From positions 1-11,066 of the forward strand of contig CANQJU010000021.1 of NCBI GenBank assembly GCA_947624315.1: DNA of 11,066 nt, in the 5' to 3' direction. The stretch comes from an uncultured Bacilli bacterium. GTDB lineage: Bacteria > Bacillota_I > Bacilli_A > ML615J-28 > CAG-698. Numbering within the stretch: the stretch's first letter is position 1; each line of letters opens with the position of its first letter. Below the pieces are notes generated by a model, which saw nothing but the letters and a program-made list of their open reading frames with translations, was not told the origin of the DNA and made no database searches. Positions 5,867 through 11,066 of this stretch are shown here, in pieces. A program made the translations under genes and the position numbers.

Positions 5867-6688
5867 TTATTTAAATCTCAATCGATAAGAACAATGTTTA
5901 CAAAGCTCTTCAACAATCCTCTTATTAGCAAATCCATTCTTAATATTATTGAATCTTTCGCTATTAACTATGTCAATTAAACTTTTTTCAAAACAATTGC
6001 CTAAAGTCATAATACCACAACTATCTAAGCAACAAGGGACAACATCGCCATTGGATAAAATTCCAATATGATCTTTAGTGGCATGACATGTTCCTTTTTC
6101 ACTAACGAAATCATTGTTTAAACTTGGCCAAACAAACTCTTCATCATTTGATAAAAAGACATTAGGAGCCACTTCATTTGTTCCCTCAACTATATTAATA
6201 TTACATTCTCTTTTTAAATAATCAATTACTTTTTCTTTTATTTCTTTGTTATCTATCCAAAAACGAATTGATAAATAAAATCTTTGGTTTTTTTTAACAA
6301 ACTCAACCGCTTTAGCCATTCCCATTAAATACTCATCAAGAGTTATGGGAAGCTTTTCTCCAAGCACATGGGCGGAAATATTCACTTGTCTAATGCAATC
6401 TTTTTTAAATAAAATATCACTTTTTTTATTGAGTAAAACCCCGTTTGTGGTGATATTTACTTGCAATTTTTCCTTCTCGCAGACATCCAAAATAGCTTCT
6501 AACTCTGGATGCATTAGAGGTTCACCTTTAATATGTAAGTATACATAATCGGTTAACATTTTTATTTGAGGAGCAATTTGCTTAAACTCCCAAGCTGTCA
6601 TTACTCTTTTTAAACGCCCATCATTTGAACAAAAATGACAATTTAAATTGCATAAATTACTAATTTCAATATATATTTTTTTAAACAT
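5867..6688 (-). CDS. Radical SAM/SPASM domain protein of unknown substrate
   Basis: This 273-residue cytoplasmic iron-sulfur enzyme has the radical SAM signature CNLNCHFC (C13, C17, C20) near the N-terminus, the KGEPLMHPEL strand with the SAM-contacting GEP (55-57), and the ITTNGVLL strand (79-86). The C-terminal SPASM/twitch domain shows C201, GDVVPCCLDSCG (214-225), C232 and the final CKHC (263-266), enough for at least one auxiliary [4Fe-4S] cluster. Relatives include MoaA/NifB-like and peptide-maturing enzymes and many uncharacterised proteins. The start overlaps the preceding membrane-protein gene by 8 bases (ATGTTTAA) with only a weak ribosome site, so it is probably translationally coupled. 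Nfu, an Fe-S carrier, is two genes upstream. No small precursor peptide gene was seen next to it, so a RiPP role is not supported. Confidence 0.85.
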   Translation of the reverse strand: MFKKIYIEISNLCNLNCHFCSNDGRLKRVMTAWEFKQIAPQIKMLTDYVYLHIKGEPLMHPELEAILDVCEKEKLQVNITTNGVLLNKKSDILFKKDCIRQVNISAHVLGEKLPITLDEYLMGMAKAVEFVKKNQRFYLSIRFWIDNKEIKEKVIDYLKRECNINIVEGTNEVAPNVFLSNDEEFVWPSLNNDFVSEKGTCHATKDHIGILSNGDVVPCCLDSCGIMTLGNCFEKSLIDIVNSERFNNIKNGFANKRIVEELCKHCSYRLRFK

Positions 6689-7091
6689 TTTGACTAGGCT
6701 TTTTATCTTTCACAGTTAAAATAAATAGCAAAATTAATAGACTAATGAAATTAAATATTGTACTTAAACGCAAACTCTTTGTTAAAGTCATAACCAAAAT
6801 TCCCCCAATTGTTAATCCTAAAGAAATACCAACTTTAACAAAATATATTTTTTTATTGCTTATGCCAAAGCATAACTCTCTAATTAAACTTCCCAAAGGA
6901 ATAATAAAAGAAAGACAAATAAAAGCACATAAATAACGATTAACTAAACGCGCTTCTAAAATTTCTTCCTCTAAAGCTTCACCTTCAGCATTTTTAACAG
7001 GGAATAAAAACATTCCCCCAAGTAAAAAAACCACTGAAAATATTAAACAACCATAATAGAAAAAACGTCCAAACTTTTCCTTATTTGACAT
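6681..7091 (-). CDS. Four-helix membrane protein of unknown function
   Basis: I do not recognise this family. With the ATG at 7091 the protein has 136 residues and four hydrophobic segments, roughly 12-30, 50-70, 82-102 and 107-126. Its short N-terminus MSNKEKFGRF and C-terminus KDKKPSQNV are basic. Between helices 1 and 2 is an acidic loop (EGEALEEEILEAR), probably outside the membrane if the basic ends are cytoplasmic. The ATG at 7091 is preferred because AGGTG lies 6 bases upstream; a GTG at 7100 would add three residues without a better site. It overlaps nfu by 11 bases and the radical SAM gene by 8, so all three are translated as a unit. That link is the only clue to its role. Confidence 0.7.
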   Translation of the reverse strand: MSNKEKFGRFFYYGCLIFSVVFLLGGMFLFPVKNAEGEALEEEILEARLVNRYLCAFICLSFIIPLGSLIRELCFGISNKKIYFVKVGISLGLTIGGILVMTLTKSLRLSTIFNFISLLILLFILTVKDKKPSQNV

Positions 7092-7317
7092 TTTCAACAC
7101 CTATAATTCCCGGAACTTCCTCTAAAAGAAGATTTTCGATTCCATCGCTTAATGTTGTATCAAGACTGCTACATCCAGCACATGCTCCGAGCATTCTCAC
7201 ATATACAATTCCATCTTCGATTTTGATGAACTCAACATCGCCACCATCTCGCATAATATATGGACGAATTTTATCAATAACTTTTTTTACTTTTTTTTCA
7301 GTTTCTATTGATGTCAT
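7081..7317 (-). CDS. Nfu-type iron-sulfur cluster carrier (NifU C-terminal domain)
   Basis: This 78-residue protein is a stand-alone NifU C-terminal domain. The RPYIMRDGGDVEFI segment (18-31) and LGACAGCSSLDTTL (43-56), with the cluster-binding cysteines C46 and C49, are diagnostic. Such proteins bind a [4Fe-4S] cluster between two subunits and deliver it to apo-enzymes; the closest known type is B. subtilis YutI. The start has AAAGGA 8 bases upstream. It is the first gene of a seven-gene operon with a good promoter at 7357-7385, and the radical SAM enzyme two genes on is an obvious candidate client (inference). Confidence 0.93.
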   Translation of the reverse strand: MTSIETEKKVKKVIDKIRPYIMRDGGDVEFIKIEDGIVYVRMLGACAGCSSLDTTLSDGIENLLLEEVPGIIGVENVK

Positions 7318-7356
7318 AAAAATTTCCTTTCTAATATTTTTACTATTATTATCTTT

Positions 7357-7385
7357 ATTATACTACAATTAATAACTAAATTCAA
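7357..7385 (-). promoter_or_regulatory. Promoter of the nfu-to-flavin-reductase operon
   Basis: The minus strand has TTGAAT (7380-7385), a 17-base spacer and a perfect TATAAT (7357-7362). The start is expected near 7350, giving a leader of roughly 30 bases before nfu. It lies in the 148-base divergent gap between nfu and the CBS gene. I see no equally good promoter facing the CBS gene in that gap. Confidence 0.75.
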
Positions 7386-7465
7386 TTAAAAAACATATTT
7401 ATGAAATTATTGCAATGTATAAGATTTATTTAAAATATTAATAATAATTTTGGAGGAAAAAATAA

Positions 7466-7936
7466 ATGAAAGTAAAAGATTTAATGACCAAAAAAGTTAT
7501 AACTGTTTACAAAAATGATTCAATTCAAGATTGTGCAAATAAGATGAAAGAAAATGATTTGGGTTTACTAGTTGTTATTAATTCTAATAGAGAAATACTT
7601 GGAGTTATTACTGATCGTGACATTGTAACAAGATTAATTACAAAAGCAAAAAATTATCAAAAAATAGTTGATGAAGTAATGACTCATACTTGTGTAACTA
7701 TTAATAAAGATGAAGATGTTAGTATCGCCGCCTCAAAAATGGGAGATTACCAATTAAAGCGTCTTCCCGTTGTTAACGATGAGCAAAAACTTGTGGGGAT
7801 AATAACTTTATCTGATATGGCCATTTGCAAATATACAAATCCGACAGTAAATGAAATATACTATGAAATAGCTTTACCAAATCCTCAAAAAGAAAAACCT
7901 TTAAAATACTTAAAGGTTGATGATTTTCCATTATAA
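7466..7936 (+). CDS. Two-CBS-domain protein
   Basis: This is the only plus-strand gene here. The 156-residue cytoplasmic protein is a Bateman module of two CBS motifs: residues 1-56 (KVKDLMTKKVITV ... GVITDRDIV) and about 66-120 (VDEVMTHTCVTIN ... KRLPVVNDEQKLVGIITLSDMA). Each carries the G-(V/I)-I-T-x-x-D nucleotide-contact motif. A 30-residue C-terminal tail has no recognised domain. Family knowledge: stand-alone CBS pairs bind AMP, ATP, SAM or similar ligands and act as energy or stress sensors; the partner is unknown here. A strong TGGAGGA sits 8 bases before ATG. It resembles the B. subtilis YhcV/YlbB class but I do not assign a name. Confidence 0.9.
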   Translation: MKVKDLMTKKVITVYKNDSIQDCANKMKENDLGLLVVINSNREILGVITDRDIVTRLITKAKNYQKIVDEVMTHTCVTINKDEDVSIAASKMGDYQLKRLPVVNDEQKLVGIITLSDMAICKYTNPTVNEIYYEIALPNPQKEKPLKYLKVDDFPL

Positions 7937-7937
7937 A

Positions 7938-7973
7938 AGGTGAGTATAGAAATTGCTACTCACCTATTTTTTT
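7938..7973. terminator. Bidirectional terminator between CBS gene and ispDF
   Basis: AGGTGAGTA (7938-7946) and TACTCACCT (7957-7965) form a perfect 9-bp stem with a 10-base loop. Seven T follow on the plus strand (7967-7973), and a shorter TTTT run follows on the minus strand. The ispDF stop codon TAG (7964-7966) lies inside the hairpin, so the two convergent genes share one compact terminator. Confidence 0.88.
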
Positions 7974-9106
7974 ATGATTATTACTGCTTCACTAGCAACA
8001 GCTTCTTGTAAACCTATTGGTCCCACTTTTTCTCCGCGTGTTGCTTTAATATTTATTTGGTTTTCACCAATATTTAATAATGAACAAATATTTTTTTTCA
8101 TTAAAGGAATATATGGAGCCATCATTGGAGATTCAATAAAAATAGTCGCATCAATATTTTGAATTTGATAATGCTCTTCTTCGAGCATTTTTTTCGTTTC
8201 TTTTAAAAAATAGCTTGAAGAAATATTTTTATATTTTTCATCTTTATCAGAGAAATGAGTTCCTAAATCTCCTTTCCCTAAAGCACCAATAATTGCCTCG
8301 CTAATTGCATGATATAATACATCGCCATCTGAATGCGCCTTAATGCCCAATTCTGAAGGAATTGCTACTCCTCCAATAATTATCTTTAAGCCTTTTTCTA
8401 ATTGATGTATATCATAAGAATGCCCAATTCGCATATCCATATTTTCACCTAACAACTTTTCAATAACTTCTAAATCACTAGAAGTTGTTACTTTTATATT
8501 ATCTTCACGTCCAATTATTATTTTAGGGGCAATTTGATAAAACCTTTCTAAGACACTGACATCATCATAAAAATCAATGTTATCATTTTGAGCTTTTTTA
8601 AGTCCTTCTAAAAGTAATGATTTTTTTAACCCTTGAGGAGTTTTAATGGTATAAAAGTCTTCCCTTCGAACAACTTCATTTTTGCTATTGTTTACTACTC
8701 TTAAACACTCTTTAACTGGAGTAGCTAAGGTAACACTATCATAACTATTCAACTCATCAACTACTTTTTGAATATCATTTATATTTACATGGGGTCTAGC
8801 ACCATCATGAACTAAAACATATGGACTTTGCGATGCTTCAAGTCCTAAAAGAACACTTTCTTGTCTCGTCTTTCCCCCTTCAACAATCTTTATATTTCTC
8901 TTATTAGGAAGATATTTTTTTATTTCCTCTATTTCTTCTCTTTTGCAAACTAAGACAATTTCACAACAATTCTCAATCTCTAAAAATGGTTTTAATGAAT
9001 ACCAAAATAATGGTTTATTATTTACTTGATATAATATTTTATTATATCCCAATTTAGATCTTTGTGATGATCCCGCAAGCAAAAGGATCAATGAAAAATT
9101 TATCAT
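7964..9106 (-). CDS. ispDF: Bifunctional IspD/IspF (MEP cytidylyltransferase / MEcPP synthase)
   Basis: This 380-residue cytosolic fusion catalyses two steps of the MEP isoprenoid pathway. Residues 1-220 are IspD: the nucleotide-binding LLLAGSSQRSKLGYNKIL (8-25), EGGKTRQESVLLGL (76-89), VLVHDGARP (97-105), KTPQGLKKSLL (155-165), DDVSVLE (181-187) and IKVTTSSDLEVIEKLL (204-219). Residues 225-380 are IspF: RIGHSYDIH (226-234) with zinc ligands D232 and H234, the HSDGDVLYH block (258-266) with H266, GDLGTHF (279-285), FIESPMMAPYI (323-333) and ATRGEKVGPIG (355-365). Both halves look intact. The start overlaps the preceding gene's stop as ATGA with a poor ribosome site, so translation is probably coupled. 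Fused IspDF is well known in epsilon- and alphaproteobacteria but less common in Firmicutes. Confidence 0.96.
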   Translation of the reverse strand: MINFSLILLLAGSSQRSKLGYNKILYQVNNKPLFWYSLKPFLEIENCCEIVLVCKREEIEEIKKYLPNKRNIKIVEGGKTRQESVLLGLEASQSPYVLVHDGARPHVNINDIQKVVDELNSYDSVTLATPVKECLRVVNNSKNEVVRREDFYTIKTPQGLKKSLLLEGLKKAQNDNIDFYDDVSVLERFYQIAPKIIIGREDNIKVTTSSDLEVIEKLLGENMDMRIGHSYDIHQLEKGLKIIIGGVAIPSELGIKAHSDGDVLYHAISEAIIGALGKGDLGTHFSDKDEKYKNISSSYFLKETKKMLEEEHYQIQNIDATIFIESPMMAPYIPLMKKNICSLLNIGENQINIKATRGEKVGPIGLQEAVASEAVIIIKK

Positions 9107-10668
9107 ATATTCTTTAAGAAGGTATTATCTAAATCAACTTTATAGTTATCAAACTCTAATCCTTTACTAGCGAAATCTTTAGGATCATATATTCCATATC
9201 TTGAACCATCATTCTTTTCATTAACAATATGAACAACTAAACGACCGTTTTCAAGACATTCTTTAGAACTTTGCTCTAAAACATCTTTGCTGTTAATAAA
9301 TCCTAAAACATTAGCAATTTGATATTTGCGTTTTGAAAACTCAACAACAGAATCCAATAATTCAGAATCATTGTTTTTTACACCTTCTAATATCTTTTCA
9401 TAATTATTTAAATCATCAACAATAATACAATATTCAAAATTTGATAAATTATAGATATTGTCTTCTTTTGTTAAATACTTCTTTTGAATATCATCAAAAT
9501 ATTTATTAACAATTAATTCATAAGCGCTTTGACCAATTTGATTAGCATAGCTTTCACACTTATTTAAGTTTACAAAAATTAAACCAAATTCATGTTTTTT
9601 ATATAAGCGTTGATCTAGAGTTCTAATTAAATCAATATTTTTAAAGATTGGTGCTTCAAGTTTTTCTAAAGCATATTGGTAAATATAAGAAACACTATTT
9701 CCCTCATTTACATTTTTAATCTCTTCGAACCACTCTAAACCATTTCTTGTTCTTAAACGATATTGATATTTATAAGTTCCACTCATTTGCTTTTTACAAG
9801 CATCATAAACAGGTAAATCCTTTTTATAAACATAATTTCGTAAATCACCAACTGAAACCTTTTGATAATTAACATCTAATCTATAACGCATTGATTTATT
9901 TAAATAATATGTATCACTAGTTAAACAAGCATATGCCTTATCTAAAGCATCAACTAACTTATCAGGAGCAATATTATTGCTATTTTCTGGCATGTCACTA
10001 AGAGAACAACTATCAGCACAGTAGCATCTTTCTACTTCTTCTTCTGTATAAACATAACCTAAGAATTTATTATTTTGGTTATATTCTTTTTTAGCGACTT
10101 TCAAACTAACATATTCATAATTATTAAATACAAACATTAAAGAAAAATAATCTTTATCTTCTTTAAGTTTTTCATCTAAATCATTAATAGCAACTTCTTC
10201 ATTATCAACATAGGCCAATAACAACATCTTTTTCCAAGATTTTTTGTTGTTTATAGAACCCAAATCATTTAAAAACTCTTTAGTGTATACAAATGTTTTA
10301 TCTAAATCAGAAAACATCAAAACTTTTTGGTTTTCTAATTTATATGTTTCTTTTTTAGTCAAATCAATAATAAATAAAATAATTGTAACAATTAAAGCAA
10401 TAATATAAATCGCTGTAACACTTGAATCAATAATATTAGAATTATTGTCATAAATACTTAAACCAACTTGTTTTAACAATAAATTAACAATTACTAAAAC
10501 AATTGATGTTAAAAAGATAATGCCTTGAGCTAGGGGAATTTTCTTATTTTTGAAAATTGAAATAGCAATAACAACAACAAAGCAAAGACTTACACCAATT
10601 AATATTGCGATTTGATTTTTAACTAAAACTTCACTTATTGATTTCAAAGCATTTAAGATTTCTTGCAT
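9103..10668 (-). CDS. Membrane PAS protein with degenerate GGDEF-like domain
   Basis: This 521-residue membrane protein has three predicted helices (about 19-39, 46-65 and 85-102), then a long cytoplasmic part. Residues about 245-320 look like a PAS domain: YKKDLPVYDAC followed by YQYRLRTRNGLEWFEEI, as in PAS_3. Residues 110-210 may be a second PAS-like fold. Residues 358-480 resemble a GGDEF domain (FGLIFVNLNKCESYANQIGQ, compare the family's I-D-x-D-x-F-K-x-I-N-D-x-x-G-H), but the signature R-x-G-G-D-E-F is replaced by NLSNFEY (407-413). It therefore should not make c-di-GMP, and might bind a nucleotide, act as a scaffold or be a sensor. AGGAGG lies 7 bases before ATG. It overlaps mgsA by 16 bases and ispDF by four. 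No named family is assigned. Confidence 0.75.
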   Translation of the reverse strand: MQEILNALKSISEVLVKNQIAILIGVSLCFVVVIAISIFKNKKIPLAQGIIFLTSIVLVIVNLLLKQVGLSIYDNNSNIIDSSVTAIYIIALIVTIILFIIDLTKKETYKLENQKVLMFSDLDKTFVYTKEFLNDLGSINNKKSWKKMLLLAYVDNEEVAINDLDEKLKEDKDYFSLMFVFNNYEYVSLKVAKKEYNQNNKFLGYVYTEEEVERCYCADSCSLSDMPENSNNIAPDKLVDALDKAYACLTSDTYYLNKSMRYRLDVNYQKVSVGDLRNYVYKKDLPVYDACKKQMSGTYKYQYRLRTRNGLEWFEEIKNVNEGNSVSYIYQYALEKLEAPIFKNIDLIRTLDQRLYKKHEFGLIFVNLNKCESYANQIGQSAYELIVNKYFDDIQKKYLTKEDNIYNLSNFEYCIIVDDLNNYEKILEGVKNNDSELLDSVVEFSKRKYQIANVLGFINSKDVLEQSSKECLENGRLVVHIVNEKNDGSRYGIYDPKDFASKGLEFDNYKVDLDNTFLKNI

Positions 10669-11027
10669 ATTTGTCCTCCTATAATCATAGATGCAGTTGC
10701 TTTATTGGTAGCTAAAGGAATTTCATAAACATCGCATAAGCGTAAAAGCGCAGAAACATCAGGCTCATGGGGTTGAGCTGTTAGGGGATCGCGGAAAAAG
10801 AAAACCAAATCAATTAAACCATTGGCAATTTTACTACCTATTTCTTGATCTCCTCCTAATGGACCAGATTTGCAACAACTTATTTGAAGATTAGTATTTT
10901 CCATAATTCGTTTACCTGTTGTACCAGTAGCAGTTAATGAATGTTTAGAAAGAAATTCTTCATTGGCCTTAGCGAAAGCTATCATATCCTCTTTTTTCTT
11001 ATCATGGGCAATTAAAGCAATTCTCAT
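10653..11027 (-). CDS. mgsA: Methylglyoxal synthase
   Basis: This 124-residue cytosolic enzyme converts dihydroxyacetone phosphate to methylglyoxal and phosphate, a bypass used when sugar phosphates build up. Motifs are ALIAHDKKKEDM (4-15; H8, D9), the phosphate-binding GTTGKR (35-40), SGPLGGDQEIG (54-64) with the catalytic aspartate D60, FFFRDPLTAQPHEPDV (76-91) with H87 and D90, and LLRLCDVYEIPLATNKATA (94-112). Length is normal for a bacterial MgsA (B. subtilis 137). ATG has AAGGAG 6 bases upstream. Its last codons contain the ribosome binding site and start of the PAS/GGDEF-like gene, so the two are co-transcribed with ispDF. Confidence 0.97.
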   Translation of the reverse strand: MRIALIAHDKKKEDMIAFAKANEEFLSKHSLTATGTTGKRIMENTNLQISCCKSGPLGGDQEIGSKIANGLIDLVFFFRDPLTAQPHEPDVSALLRLCDVYEIPLATNKATASMIIGGQICKKS

Positions 11028-11059
11028 ATCGACTCCTTATATACATTTTTATTGGATAC

Positions 11060-11065
11060 ATTATA
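11060..11065 (-). promoter_or_regulatory. Possible -10 box upstream of mgsA
   Basis: A perfect TATAAT on the minus strand lies about 32 bases before the mgsA ATG, a reasonable position for its promoter. The -35 region would fall outside the window, so this cannot be confirmed. Confidence 0.35.
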
Positions 11066-11066
11066 A

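Noticed and set aside
6345..6936. Two plus-strand open frames opposite the radical SAM and membrane-protein genes
   Set aside because: Both are antisense shadows; the minus-strand genes carry intact motifs or plausible membrane segments and good coupling.
7085..7372. A 95-codon plus-strand open frame opposite nfu
   Set aside because: It is antisense to a gene with clear Nfu motifs and covers that gene's promoter; it has no recognisable domain.
7386..7465. Promoter for the CBS-domain gene
   Set aside because: A TATAAG box near 7424 lacks a convincing -35 at proper spacing, so I do not list it.
7953..8162. Plus-strand open frame opposite the end of ispDF
   Set aside because: It begins inside the terminator hairpin and is the antisense of conserved IspF motifs.

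Overview
The window is AT-rich, uses strong AGGAGG-type ribosome binding sites and is packed with minus-strand genes. It looks like a low-G+C Firmicutes (Bacilli/Erysipelotrichia-like, possibly gut) chromosome. TGA is used as a stop in several ATGA stop/start overlaps, so this is the standard bacterial code and not the Mycoplasma code. A CwlD-like amidase suggests a spore-forming lineage or one descended from spore formers. The species cannot be named from this sequence alone.

Layout, left to right; all genes are on the minus strand except the CBS gene. (1) 1-1160: the t6A/ribosome-modification operon tsaE-tsaB-rimI, with ATGA overlaps and a clear extended -10 promoter; rimI runs off the left edge. 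(2) 1163-1825: a CwlD-like N-acetylmuramoyl-L-alanine amidase. (3) About 1925-2900: a compositionally different islet. It holds one flavodoxin-like NAD(P)H/FMN oxidoreductase gene between two copies of an imperfect direct repeat of about 80 bp. Each copy carries a promoter (one good, one decayed), and a possible AraC-type regulator remnant lies on the plus strand. (4) 2956-7385: a long operon started by a good promoter at 7357-7385: nfu (Fe-S carrier), a four-helix membrane protein, a radical SAM/SPASM enzyme, an S1-domain RNA-binding protein, pgi, a thioredoxin-fold lipoprotein and a flavin reductase, ending at a terminator at 2864-2900. (5) 7466-7936: a plus-strand two-CBS-domain protein that shares a bidirectional terminator with the convergent operon. 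(6) 7964-11066: mgsA, a membrane PAS protein with a degenerate GGDEF domain, and a fused ispDF, all overlapping.

Most genes are housekeeping: tRNA t6A synthesis, glycolysis and the methylglyoxal bypass, MEP isoprenoid synthesis, Fe-S delivery and redox. Nfu may supply clusters to the radical SAM/SPASM enzyme encoded two genes downstream. The parts most worth a second look are the repeat-flanked flavodoxin islet with its orphan promoter/terminator unit, the GGDEF-like protein that has lost its signature motif, and the uncharacterised radical SAM plus membrane protein pair. I did not find convincing evidence of a wholly new defence or mobile system.
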